From the NCBI GenBank assembly GCA_026168455.1, contig CM047431.1, forward strand, positions 8,516,943-8,580,942: 64,000 bases of DNA. The letters run 5' to 3'. Position 1 is the first letter of the stretch, and each line of letters opens with the position of its first letter. The notes beneath the pieces were generated by a model. The model ran no database searches. It saw nothing but the letters and a program-made list of their open reading frames with translations, and was not told where the DNA came from. Both the position numbers and the translations under genes were made by a program. Shown here in pieces: positions 44,077-54,989 of this stretch. The DNA comes from Theocolax elegans. Its lineage: Eukaryota; Arthropoda; Insecta; Hymenoptera; Cerocephalidae.

Positions 44077-44170
44077 TATAGACATTTACGAACGATAGAT
44101 TCATTTATTTCTCAAAAAACGAAAATCATTTGAGTTTGAACGATATACGTGCGATTAATTTTGGGAGATC

Positions 44171-44660
44171 CCGGAATATTTGAAATAAAATTTTAAATAC
44201 TGTCCTTTTCTAGCACATTGTACAATTTAAGTATACTGAAAGGATACCTTATTTTAGTCTGGGCGCTGAGAAGGGTTTCGTGGCCACTTTTTGTCCCCTT
44301 GGGAACTTTTCGTAGTTGTATGTTTTTTGGGTCGTAGAAACCGCATTTCGGGGTTTCCAGGCCCGAATTTTGTCCCATTTTGAGATATGGCCCATTTTTA
44401 ATAAAAATACCGAATTTTTCAAGTTTTTCGGATAATTGACCTTATTTAATGCATGAATGACTTTTTATATTGTATAAGTATATATTTTTTGTAATAATTA
44501 CGTATATAAATAGTTATTTTACCGTGAAACAACCCAATGAATAACGAAACTCAAATAGAAAGGCTTAGCATGCGCGCTCTTTTCTTATGCAGTAGGTCTA
44601 ATCCGCACTTTTTAAATGTAATATAAGCACACTCATACGCTCATATATATATATATATAT
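44171..44660 (+). repeat. Repeat family F2, copy 2
   Basis: Second unit copy of F2, ending in a TA run at about 44643-44662. Confidence 0.75.
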
Positions 44661-45275
44661 ATGGGTGGTTCTCTGTGACATCGAAGATGAAAAAAATAAA
44701 TATTGCTATAACTGTGGGAATATGTTTTAGAGGTATCCAGTAGTTCTCCTGAATTTTTTCAGATTTTTTCTGGGCCATTATTTTAAGTTACAGAGAGTCA
44801 AAGTTGACATTTTAGCACTTTTTTGCATTATATGCCCATTTTCATGAATTTTTAGCTCCCAGGGGATGCATTTTTCACTAAAAATATAAGTATGACTTTT
44901 TTTGTAAAATTTTCCGAACTTTTCATTAAAAATACTTATAAAGACATAAATGTATGCTGTCACACTCTTGTAAGCCATTTAAACCTTAAATAGTGAAAAT
45001 CAGCAATTCTGCTCCGGACTCTGGTAACCTAATACTGTCTAAAAGATGTCTTTTTATAGTTAGAAACTGCCTAAAAATTTCCAGAGTGGGTCTAAATCAT
45101 TAAGATCACTTATGGTCAAAATATCCGGGAAAAGTGCCCGAAATATTAATAGAAATGTATATTTGTTGCCTTATAACGATGAATCTAGTAGCATGATCAT
45201 TGCAAAAAAATTTATGCACTTACCTTGGAATGGTAGAAAAGTATCTCCATTTGTTTCAGTATCCATCTAATCCCC
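44661..45275 (+). repeat. Repeat family F1, full copy
   Basis: Runs from 'gggtggttctctgtgacatc' to 'gtttcagtatccatctaatc'; the best full-length reference for F1 in the window. About 600 bp, no conserved frame. Confidence 0.8.
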
Positions 45276-45573
45276 TGTAAGCTGCTAAAAATACAAATAT
45301 TATTTTCACAAATGTAAAAAATTAATTTTTAAACATTTATAATGCTGAATTTTTAGTTTTACATCCCTTACAAGAATTATAATACTAATCTGAAGGATGA
45401 CCGACATGCTGTTTCGCATAAGAGCATCTCGCTCTTTCTCAATAACGTTCTTACTACCGGTCGTCACAAACCCTCTCTATCTCTTTCTATCGTGCAAAAG
45501 TGGTATCTTCCCTCTCTTTTCAGGTCGCCATAACGGCCATTCCATGTATTTATACACACACATAAGTATATAT

Positions 45574-45604
<31 letters not shown>
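45276..45604. other. Unassigned DNA and (TA)n/(CA)n tract
   Basis: No gene. The short block 'acaagaattataatactaatc' at about 45371 matches, inverted, the F1 spacer at about 15547, so it is part of the same repeat context. A TA/CA microsatellite sits at about 45577-45620. Confidence 0.4.
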
Positions 45605-45615
<11 letters not shown>

Positions 45616-46090
45616 TGTATATATATGAGCGTATGAGTGTGCTTATATTACATTTAAAAAGTGCGGATTAGGCCTACTGCATAAGAAAAGAGCGCGCATG
45701 CTAAGCCTTTTTACTTGAGTTTCGTTTTTCATTGGGTTGTTTCACGGTAAAATAACTAATTATGTACGTAATTATTACAAAAAATATATACTTATACAAT
45801 AGAAAAAGTCATTCTTGCATTAAATAAGGTCAATTTTCCAAAAAACGTGAAAAATTCGGTATTTTTATTAAAAATGGGCCATACCTCAAAATGGGACCAA
45901 ATTTGGGCCTGGAAACCCCGAAATTCGGTTTCTACGACCCAAAAAACATGCAAATACGAAAAGTTTCCGAGGGAACAAAAAGTGGCCACGAAACCCCCCT
46001 CAGCGCCCGGACTATTTATTTCTATTCGCTTCCTATCGAAAACTATAATTATGTGAATTTTCCGCTGAACGCTATGCATCAAGATTTTAT
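45605..46090 (-). repeat. Repeat family F2, inverted copy
   Basis: Reverse complement of 42440-42927: 'gagcgtatgagtgtgctta' at its left end, 'gaaaccccgaaattcggttt' in the middle. More diverged than copies 1 and 2. Confidence 0.75.
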
Positions 46091-46719
46091 TTAATATACG
46101 TATCTTTTATTTAATTCCCCAACGTGTTCGGAGAAAGTGGATGATTGTTGTGCGCCATTCTATAACGGGATTTTGGATCCGTATATAGATTTATAGTCCT
46201 CTGCGTCATCGCACAGACTCTTGTTGAACTATGTTCAACTAATATCTAATGCACGGTTCGCGAACACTCAACGGGGGCACGAGAATAACCGGTCTGGGGA
46301 AAATGTTATTTGCTGCAATGGGTCTCGTCCCGACGCGAGCGGAATCTACGTGTTCAAGTAAATACTCAGTGCCGTGCCCCGCGCTTGGACAGGGTTGGTA
46401 GATTCCGTAATAGTAATTAATCCAATAAGGTAACACTTACAAGTAGGGATATTTAAAACAATGTAATTTTATGTTTATTGCATAAACGAATTGACACGAA
46501 CAGCCGGTGCGGTTAAAATGAGACACTATTAATATAATAATAATAATATAATGCTTACGCGGCAGTATGTCAGGTTATACAAACATTGAATGAAAGAGTT
46601 AATTTTCTTATTTCTCAAAATATATTTTTAAAATTAGTATTTTTTTACTGGAATGTTGAATTAAATAATTGTCGTGTTTTTGAAATATCTGCCGCATTCC
46701 CGCCCGTATTGAACTAATA
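46091..46719. other. Unassigned DNA
   Basis: No gene recognised. A GC-richer patch at 46250-46400 has no recognisable coding frame. Confidence 0.3.
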
Positions 46720-46949
46720 TATTAAAAATTCGCGTTTAAGATTGAACCAATTGGTATAATATAGCAGGATCGATAATATTGTAAGGAATCGGTATTTTTC
46801 ATAACTTTCACGTCATACAATGTATATATTGGTGAATTATGTCAAAATCTACAATAATTTTAAATTTAGCAGTGCCAAAAGAAGAAATTATTGATTTTGC
46901 TTACACATTATCGCAAATATTTATGAACACCACTAATGATATTGGAAGT
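46720..46949. repeat. Satellite-like unit, left of the insertion
   Basis: Contains 'aatattgtaaggaatcggta', 'cgtcatacaatgtatatat' and 'aattatgtcaaaatctacaa', the same ordered blocks as the array at 48540-49230. Confidence 0.6.
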
Positions 46950-48410
46950 GTCACGCTGCACTGGGGATTAGGGTGCAGGTGATGGGGATAATAAAAATAA
47001 GGAATATGTAGAATAACTTAATTTATTATCCGATGCGATTCATATAATAATTACGGGTGCCAGTCTCGTCCGTTACGCGGGCTCAAGCTCGGCTGCGATC
47101 GGCTCAGGGAGGGGGCGAATTTAGGAAGGCAAAATGCGGCTCACTGCGGATTGCACGAGTGCAATCTATAATTTAAAAGCACGAATTGTTAGCTGAATCG
47201 GTGCTACTCGTCCGCGACGAGTTTAATGTCGACCGACGGCGCGGCTGCGATACGCGATCGCGGGTCGAAAGCTGCTCGAATAAAGAAAGGGGGGGAGAAG
47301 GGGGAAAACCGCGATAACTCGCACACACACTGTAAGGAAACACGGAATTAAGTGTAATAAATAAAGGAGGCACAGATAGGAATGCACCAACCTTTGTTGC
47401 TACGCTGCTTTCGCTTAATTGCTCCGCACGATACAATTTGGCACTCTCGCTTCACACTGTGGTTCGCACACCGGATCGGACGTCGTGACGCTACGGCGAT
47501 CGGAAGAGCTCTGCTCTCCTCAGCGTGGTCGACGCATTGCCCGTGTGCGCGCATGCGTCGCGACGGCCCACTTGCGGTGCGTACGCGGCCTTACTCGAGT
47601 GCGGCTTGAGTAACATGGCCGCCGCATCGCCTCGAAGTGTACACCTCGTCCGTTCCCGCAACAACAATGGTGCCGTTGACGACGACGTAAGCTGCCTGCC
47701 AGGTAATTATTCCTTTGGTTCCTTATTGTTCGCCCGTCGGCTAATAATCTCGGTGATTACAGGGCTGCGGGAGGTGTGTAAACGCGGCACGTCGATACGG
47801 GCTCATGTGTGTTGCCGCGACCGATATCTCTTTCTCTCTCGCTCTTCTTGAGGCGCACGGCTTGACAGGTGCAACGGCGGGCTCGGGCTGCTTGGACGGA
47901 CACACGGCGATATTCAGGTAACTATCCACTTGGAGGACGGCTTGCTGCTTTTATTATTAATATTAATATTGTGTGTGTGTGAGCACTTATAATGCTCACC
48001 TAACCTCTTCACAAGTCCTCTCCTATACACTCTTATTTAATTAAGTGTGTGCTCCTGTCTGCTCCCTTATAATGAATATTACTACATTAACTGGTGCTTG
48101 CAGGTTCCCTGGATTATTGCTGGCTGACGGACTTCCTGGATTTATTGGCTTCTTCTGGCTCGGTCTTCCTTGGCTTGCTGGGTACGCTGCTACTAGGTTC
48201 AGGACTTTGGGGCTCGCTGTCAACACCTCAGCATGCTGCTTCATTGGCTCTTCGTCAGGCTCCTTCTTAGATTATTTGAAAAGTAATCTATGCTTCGGTG
48301 AACTCCTTCTGTGTCCTGCTCGGCTGCTCCCCTGTGCACCTTTGTTAGTGGGCTCGGTGGTTTATTATATTTACACAGTGTTAAGGAGCTCGGTTACTGA
48401 GAGGGTATTA
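46950..48410 (-). mobile_element. LTR-like insertion in the satellite-like array, minus orientation
   Basis: Starts TGTCACGCTGCACTGGGG, the shared terminal block, with a 'gggtgccagtctcgtcc' PBS-complement-like segment at 47055 and a long GC-rich leader to 47950. Donor-like CAGGTAA sequences lie near 47700 and 47915. To the right, 48040-48330 has a Pro/Ser/Lys-rich minus-strand frame (SEPQSPEPSSS, KPRKTEPEEANKS) of unknown nature. The insertion splits the satellite-like array. Confidence 0.45.
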
Positions 48411-48539
48411 TAATTATTATTTATAGGCTCTTAGGATATTTAGGGAAAGATAGGTTCGATTAGGCTTGTATGTGTGTGTGTGCTCGTACAGGGAAATAAG
48501 GCTTAGCCATTTGTCGCTCTTAATGACATGCACTTTTTG

Positions 48540-49230
48540 CATTGTCACAGAAGATATCTGTATTATCCTCGCTTTTGCAGCATACATTGCACATATTGGT
48601 AAATTATGGCGAACTCTATAATAGACATACATTTGTACTGTTAAAAAACCCGGATTTTCACGACATCTAGTGTTACAGTCAGAAATTTGTCTTTTTCATT
48701 TCTTACGCGACAAACATTCAATAGACTGGCAAATTATGGCGAAATCTACAATAGTCATATATTTATACTGTCAAAGAAGATATTTTCAGTCTTGCTTAGA
48801 TAAGATCGGCGGAACCGGATTACGAGAACCAGTAGTGATATTCTATGAAATCGGTATTATTCACAGCTTTCGAGACATGCAATGTATATATATATATATA
48901 TAGGTTAATTATACCAAAACTTACAATAATTAATAAATACATTTAGTACTGTTAAAAGAAGATAATATTAATCTTACTTACATATGATCGCTGAAACCGG
49001 ATTAAGCGACTAGTAATAATATTGTAAGGAATCAGTATTATTCATCGCTTCCGCGTCATACACTAAACCAATTATTAAACTATGACAAAATCAACTATAG
49101 TCATACATTTGTACTGTTAAAAAGACATAACTCAGTTCATGTTCACAGAATGTCACCGTAACCGGATTTTCACGATATTTAGTGTTACTGTCAGAAAACT
49201 GTCTTTTAATCGCTTCCGAAACTAAAAATG
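48540..49230. repeat. Satellite-like array, period about 130-175 bp
   Basis: Four degenerate units marked by 'aaattatggcgaactctata' (48602), 'aaattatggcgaaatctaca' (48733), 'ttataccaaaacttacaat' (about 48908) and 'ctatgacaaaatcaactata' (about 49079), each followed by 'acatttgtactgttaaa'-type sequence and an ACCGGATT block. It flows directly into the PLE RT, so it may be the element's own 5' tandem repeats. Confidence 0.65.
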
Positions 49231-49690
49231 AAATTAGGCATATAATTGTAAACAACATAAAATCGGTAACAAAAACGTCTACACATAACATATCATGAAC
49301 GAAAATTAAAAACAATCTGAGTGAAACTAAATCTTTTTTAAAAGAAAACCCTAACATATTTTTTACACATGCTGACAAAGGCAACCTAACAGTTTGTTTA
49401 ATAATACATATATGATGATAAAAAAGAATCCGTTAAAAAAAATACAGTCAGATGTTTATTGAATACTAAAAGACCTTAATGATAATAAATTTTTAAAAAA
49501 AGAATACCATAAACATGAATTAACCCAAACTAATACGACATTAGCAAAATCATATGGATTACCAAAAATATACAAAGATAATTTTCCACTCAGATCAATA
49601 ATTTCGACAGTGAACAGTCCTACACACAATTCAGCAAAAATAATTTATAACGATCTAAAACAAACAATACCAGTCCCAAAATCACACATA
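49230..49690 (+). pseudogene. Penelope-like element RT, N-terminal part
   Basis: The plus strand encodes FLKENPNIFFTHADKGNLTV, then after breaks TTLAKSYGLPKIYKDNFPLR, SIISTVNSPTHNSAKIIYN and PVPKSHI. HADKGN-x-TV and YGLPKIxK-PLRxIxSxxNSPT are hallmark RT blocks of Penelope-like elements. Interrupted at 49690 by a TIR element and continued at 50950. Confidence 0.85.
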
Positions 49691-50949
49691 AGGTAAAACT
49701 CCCTGTTAATAAACACCTCGAGAAAAGTGTACCTCGTACTAAACATAGAGAAAGTAATACGAATTAAAAGAAAAGTATAGGTATATTAATGATTAGAAAA
49801 ATTTTATTAAATAATTTAGTCTATTAATTGAGTTTACGAATTGAAATAAATTAGAATGAAGCACTGGGGAAATTACGAAAAAATATTAAACTATGCACTC
49901 GGCAAAATTGCATAGATCGATTAACATTTTGACGGAAAAAGTCGGCATTGTCGCACAAAGTTTTCTAACTCTAATACATTAATAAGAGGATTATATATGA
50001 TCGTTTAAGCATTAGGGGATAGTTTTTATATCGTAGATTTCGATTACAGACTGTTTTTGCAATTTTGATATTGCTTTAATTAAATTATTAGCTGTTCCGT
50101 ACTAGGTACATATGATTTTGTTCCTGTCCCTATTATTAAACGGTATAAACACTGTTTTAAATCAATATTTACCGATTTATTTATAGATGTTTATTGATAA
50201 AATAGTTAAAAATGTATTATTAATCGATTTAAATGATACATGCATGTTGTATAAAGGCTAAATAATGTATTTCTTTTGGTTAGAAAGTTAACCTACAAAC
50301 GCACTTGAAGGTTACTTTTGAGCTTTTTGTCGGAAAAATTGATATTATTTCAGTATGTGTGTTAGTGAAACGTATATCTATCGAATCACTAAGATGTGTA
50401 TGCTCGTCATTATTCATTAGTAACCGATTAAAATTCAAAAGTATGTGAAAAGGGGCTGTTGAATCTTTATAATATAGTTGCATCAAGACTCACGGAAGAC
50501 TCTTATAGGTTCATTTTATACCAAAGTAACTCGCATTTGTATTATGATCAAAATTATTAAACATCGTTTTCTTTATAGAATTTTATGATTGCATACACTG
50601 AATAAAGATAAATCCTTGTAGTATCAATCGAAATACTAAGCTAAATTGTTAAAAAATAGTTACAGTTTGAGTTTTTAAAAGTGTTTAATAAATAGGGACA
50701 GGATTATTAAACAGTCGGGACATGTATTTTCAAGGCGTTTAATAATACGTGCACATAAGGCTCTTCGTTTTCTAATAATATAATTAATTAAAACCGTTTA
50801 AATTAAAATGTTAAACCAGGTAATTGTTCAGAAAGAATACGCGCATCGAACGGTATACAAATTTCCAACATTGATGCTTATTTCAATTTTTTATTGAGAT
50901 CGGAACAAAAAACATGTTAAAAATCGTTTATTAACAGGGACTTTTACCT
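49691..50949. mobile_element. 1.26-kb TIR element inserted in the PLE with TA duplication
   Basis: The ends are inverted: AGGTAAAACTCCCTGTTAAT at the left and AGGTAAAAGTCCCTGTTAAT on the complement of the right end, about 24 of 26 bases alike. It is flanked by TA on both sides (49689-49690 and 50950-50951). Joining the flanks with one TA keeps the PLE frame through SHINNSFDLKEKL, proving insertion into TA. The interior is non-coding and repeats 'gtccctattattaaacgg'-like motifs (about 50130, 50690, 50735). TA target sites fit Tc1/mariner-like or related families. Confidence 0.8.
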
Positions 50950-51660
50950 TAAATAATAGTTTTGATTTAAAAGAAAAGCTTGAAAATATATATATATATA
51001 CCAACAGGTTATGTTTTGATATCATTAGACGTTAGTTCTTTGTTTACAAACATCCCAAGTCATGAAGTTCTCAATCGTTTAGACAAACGCTTTATTCATA
51101 TTCAAAATAAATGTAAAATCCCCTTTCATAATTTCCGCAAAAATATAGAATTTTTATTTAATAAAGTTTATTTTAGTTTCAATAATGTTATTTACAAACA
51201 AATATTCGGATCTCCAATAGGATTGCCTATATCACCATTATTTGCGGTTTTAGTAATGGATAACCTTGAGATCCACTGTTTAACATAATTAAAAAGTAAA
51301 CACAATTGCAAACCAATTTTTTATTATAGATATGTAGATGACACAATTTTATGTGTAAATAAAGTCATGTAAACACAGTTCTCAATATCTTTCACAATTA
51401 TAATGAACACCTCAAATTTACATATGAAATAGAAAATAATAATTGTATAAATTTTCTTGACCACACATTAATCAAAAAAAACAATAGTATTATTACAAAC
51501 TGGTATAGAAAACCAACTAATTCAAATCGGTTATTAAATTTTAATTCTAATCACACAATGCAACAGAAACGTAATATTATTTATAATTTAGTAGATAGGG
51601 CAATGATATTGTCACAAAAACAGTTGCATAAAGAGAATCTAAATATTATTAGAGAAATGC
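50950..51660 (+). pseudogene. Penelope-like element RT, catalytic part
   Basis: VLISLDVSSLFTNIPSHEVL (motif A Asp), IGLPISPLFAVLVMDNLE (motif B), then past a stop at 51286-51288 YYRYVDDTILCVN with the catalytic YVDD (about 51330-51341), then in changing frames FNSNHTMQQKRNIIYNLVDR and KQLHKENLNIIREMLKSK from the thumb. The order is that of Penelope-like RTs, which are related to telomerase. It ends where LINE-D enters. Confidence 0.88.
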
Positions 51661-51681
51661 TAAAAAGTAAAACTTTGGAAG

Positions 51682-53370
51682 TTGATAAATTCTAAACTTG
51701 GCAAAAATGAAAGAAAAAACAATGTAGCAGAATATATACTGGATGAAAAGAATAAAAAGATAGACATTCCTGAACACATAACTAATTGTTTTAACGATTT
51801 CTTCTGTCAAATTGGACCAAAGATCAGCGATAATATTAAAAATCCGCATGAAAGTAATACTTCAAAATTAAAATTTATCAACAAAACAATATTTATGAGT
51901 CCTACATCACCTGTAGAAATACAAGAAATCATAATAAACATGAAGGATAAAACTGGAGGAGTTGACAATATTAATGTCAAAACATTGAAAGCAATATCAA
52001 TTCACATACTTGAACCTCTAAGTTATATTTTTAACCTATGTATCGAAAAAGCAACCTGGCCTGCAGCTTTGAAAAAAGCTGAAGTAATTCCAATAGACAA
52101 GGCTGGAAGCAAATACAAACCTACTAATTATAGACCAATCTCACTGATCTCTAATATTGCAAAAATACTAGAGAAAATTATTCACCAGAGATTATATTAT
52201 TTCATACAAAAGAATAATATATTAGCGGAAAACCAGTTTGGTTTCAGGAAGAATAAAGGAACTAAAGATGCAATACATCAACTGACCAATAAAATTTATA
52301 TCAATTTGGATAAAAGTAAACCTACTATTGCTACGTTCCTTGATTTGGCTAAGGCTTTTGATACAGTTAATCATAGTATTTTGTTAAACAAATTGTACTC
52401 GTACGGGATAAGAGGTTGCGCATATAAATTACTAAAAAGCTATCTAACAAATCGTAAACAATTGGTAAAAATAAATAACATTAAGAGTGAAGAAAGTGCA
52501 ATTACTACTGGTGTACCTCAGGGGACAATATTGGGTCCTTTGCTTTTTTTGTTATACATTAATGATCTATTAGAAACTCTACCTAAAGACATGATATTCT
52601 CTTATGCTGATGACACCGTAATCATAGTGGAAGGTAAAACTTGGAAAGAAGCTGAAGAGGATATGAACAAACAACTTAAAACAGTCGATATCTGGTTGGC
52701 ATGTAACAAATTATCTTTAAACATTAGTAAAACAGAATACATTACGTTTGGTAATTACAAGGATAGTGTTCCTAATAAAACGAATATTTATATAGATAAT
52801 AAAGAAATAAAAAGAGTAGAACATTATAAATATCTCGGCTTAGTTTTAGATTTTAACATGAAATGGGACAAACACTTCGAACTTATAATAAATAAAACTA
52901 AATACTTATTATATGTTTTTACTAGATTTACAAGTTTCATGGACTCAAATAATCTCTTAACTTTGTACTATGCCCTTTTTCATAGTATAGCAACATATGG
53001 CATACTGGCATGGGGAGGTGCTTATAAAAATAGTTTAAATTTAATAAAGCAAACTCAAACAAGAATACTCAAAATAATTAGTAAAAATACATTTCTAACT
53101 TACAACTACCCATTAACTATTGAACAATCATTTTGCCTTGAAGCTGTTTTCTATCACTACTCAAATATGAGTATTATTTATACAGAAAGAAGTACTAAAA
53201 CTAGGAATAAAAGTATTCCAATTCCTCAATTCACAAAAACAATTGGCAACAAAAATAACTACGTTACAGCTGTCAGAATTTTTAATCAACTACCTAACGA
53301 ATTAAAAGTAATAAAGAATAGAATTAGTCTAAAAAATAAATTGAAGCACTGGATTAAAACAAATATCTAG
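51682..53370 (+). CDS. LINE-D reverse transcriptase, complete domain, open frame
   Basis: 562 residues with no lesion; the first codon is not a true start because the 5' end is truncated. Motifs: KAEVIPIDKAGSKYKPTNY and RPISLISNIAKILEKIIHQR, NQFGFRKNKGTKDAIH, motif A TFLDLAKAFDTVNHS (about 52332-52376), motif B GVPQGTILGPLLFLLYIND (about 52510-52566), catalytic YADDT (52603-52617), SKTEYITFG, YLGLVLDFNMKWDKH, then the thumb and C-terminal tail ending KHWIKTNI. All catalytic Asp residues are present. The RT would perform target-primed reverse transcription, but the endonuclease that should precede it is lost. Confidence 0.92.
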   Translation: MINSKLGKNERKNNVAEYILDEKNKKIDIPEHITNCFNDFFCQIGPKISDNIKNPHESNTSKLKFINKTIFMSPTSPVEIQEIIINMKDKTGGVDNINVKTLKAISIHILEPLSYIFNLCIEKATWPAALKKAEVIPIDKAGSKYKPTNYRPISLISNIAKILEKIIHQRLYYFIQKNNILAENQFGFRKNKGTKDAIHQLTNKIYINLDKSKPTIATFLDLAKAFDTVNHSILLNKLYSYGIRGCAYKLLKSYLTNRKQLVKINNIKSEESAITTGVPQGTILGPLLFLLYINDLLETLPKDMIFSYADDTVIIVEGKTWKEAEEDMNKQLKTVDIWLACNKLSLNISKTEYITFGNYKDSVPNKTNIYIDNKEIKRVEHYKYLGLVLDFNMKWDKHFELIINKTKYLLYVFTRFTSFMDSNNLLTLYYALFHSIATYGILAWGGAYKNSLNLIKQTQTRILKIISKNTFLTYNYPLTIEQSFCLEAVFYHYSNMSIIYTERSTKTRNKSIPIPQFTKTIGNKNNYVTAVRIFNQLPNELKVIKNRISLKNKLKHWIKTNI

Positions 53371-53997
53371 GCACAAACTATGAATAATGTTAAAAAAATG
53401 ATTGCCAACAAATAAACAACTATACAAGAGAAGAATTAATAGGTATACATGATACAATACATAAGTTAAATAATAAAATTATCAGGGAGGCATATCCTAC
53501 ATGGAGGTCCCATGAGGGTGGTTAATGCCTTACTTGATAAAATAATATGGCTATTAGAACTCTTACATGTGCAAAGGGAAATTGTATACTTCATATAACG
53601 ATCGCATCGACGTATATCGGAATAAAACTGGAAAAAATGAAAAACTGACCGGGACAAAATCAATCTGATAATTACTCACGTTTGCAAATGTACTAATAAT
53701 CAAAGCGAAATGGAAAATTCATAGTACACCTGGTATATTTGGTAGAAAAAAACAAAAATCTCATTTTGCCTTGAAGCTGTTTCTACTCCTACTCAATAGA
53801 GTCTATTTATACGAAGAAGTACTAAAACTAGAATAAAAGTAATTCCAATTCCAATTCACAAAAACAATTGGCAACAAAAATAACTTACGTTACAGCTTGT
53901 CAGAATTTTTAATCAACTACCTAACGAATTAAAAGTAATAAAGAATAGAATTAGTCTAAAAAATAAATTGAAGCACTGGATTAAAACAAATATATAG
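53371..53997 (+). repeat. Indel-rich duplicate of the RT end and next ORF start
   Basis: 53385-53757 repeats 54006-54390 (start of the downstream ORF) and 53758-53997 repeats about 53128-53370 (end of the RT). Differences are almost all single-base insertions or deletions, roughly one per 30 bases, with very few substitutions. The neighbouring sequence is clean. This looks like raw long-read error placed into the assembly rather than natural decay. Confidence 0.8.
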
Positions 53998-54005
53998 GCA
54001 CAACT

Positions 54006-54989
54006 ATGAATAATGTTAAAAAAATTGATTGCCAACAAATAAAACAACTATTACAAGAGAAGAATTTAATAGGTATACATGATACAATACATAAGTTAAA
54101 TAATAAAATTATCAGGGAGGCATATCCTACATTGGAGGTCCATGAGGGTGTTAATGCCTTACTTGATAAAATAATAATGGATATTAGAACTCTTACATGT
54201 GCAAAGGGAAATTGTATACTTCATTATAAACGATCGCATCGACGTATATCGGAATATAACTGGAAAAAAATGAAAAACTTACCGACAAAAATCAATCTGA
54301 TAATTACTCACTTTGCAAATGTACTAATAAATCAAAGCGAAATGGAAAATCATAGTACACCTGGTATATTTGTAGAAAAAAACAAAAATCTACACGAAAT
54401 TGTAGCGAATTGTGATTATTGTATTAATGCGCGACTAAAAGGGCTCAAACACACACATTTTGTAAAAGGGAATAATAATACAATGGAACATAAGAGTGAA
54501 CCGGTAATAAACAAATATGCACCAATTGAGACTGTTTTCTCTAGGATTGATAACATGGCTGAAAAGAATAATATTAAAGCAATGAATAGTAAAATAGTGG
54601 AAAATCCAAGAAGCGCAATAATGCAATCAAACAGTTATCGTGTGACATATGGAGATCTTAATTATCTTGGATCGAATAAGGCAATATTTTATTTTTATAG
54701 AGGTATTCGTGGCACTCAAACTTTTACTAATTCCATGTATCCGTTAAAACAACAACCCAAACATAAGGACCTAGTAGTCATAGATGATATTGTCTTCACA
54801 TCCTCGTGTAAATGTGATTCATCGAACCAGCATAAAGAAATGTTCCCACACTATAGAGTCACGTGCGCAGTTGGATTAACTTGCCCAGCCAGATTGAACA
54901 ATATGGAAAAATTATTATACGCGAGAGACAGAAATGCGAATACACATACCTTCACTACGGCAAGATCAATGCTTGTTAGATATTGGTAG
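54006..54989 (+). CDS. Unrecognised 327-residue protein downstream of the LINE-D RT
   Basis: An ATG-started open frame of 327 residues. In the clean arrangement its ATG lies about a dozen bases after the RT stop, so it appears to be a translationally linked last ORF of LINE-D; the 3' UTR and (AATA)n tail follow. Charged N-terminal half (QQIKQLLQEKNLIGIHDTIH, LLDKIIMDIRTLTCAKGNC) and a C-terminal half with paired cysteines (NCDYC, SSCKCDSS, TCAVGLTCPARL) and an aromatic YFYRG stretch. No signal peptide or clear membrane span. I know of no LINE domain with this pattern. It could be a captured gene. No function is proposed. Confidence 0.65.
   Translation: MNNVKKIDCQQIKQLLQEKNLIGIHDTIHKLNNKIIREAYPTLEVHEGVNALLDKIIMDIRTLTCAKGNCILHYKRSHRRISEYNWKKMKNLPTKINLIITHFANVLINQSEMENHSTPGIFVEKNKNLHEIVANCDYCINARLKGLKHTHFVKGNNNTMEHKSEPVINKYAPIETVFSRIDNMAEKNNIKAMNSKIVENPRSAIMQSNSYRVTYGDLNYLGSNKAIFYFYRGIRGTQTFTNSMYPLKQQPKHKDLVVIDDIVFTSSCKCDSSNQHKEMFPHYRVTCAVGLTCPARLNNMEKLLYARDRNANTHTFTTARSMLVRYW

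Larger units (their letters stand above)
41575..45037. repeat. 1.73-kb tandem duplication
   Basis: 41575-43304 is repeated at 43308-45037 with an offset of 1731-1733 bases and only single-base indels (for example in the A-run near 42371, in 'catttttaataa' and in the TA tract). The unit holds a PLE-like terminal segment with a hammerhead core, a palindrome with a type III-like hammerhead, family F2, and the start of family F1. Only the second copy continues into the rest of F1 (45038-45275). The junction falls at 'aatactgt'. Confidence 0.92.

Noticed and set aside
47382..47851. Overlapping open frames on both strands as genes
   Set aside because: GC-rich LTR-leader DNA has few stops in all frames; no domain, motif or consistent start is visible.
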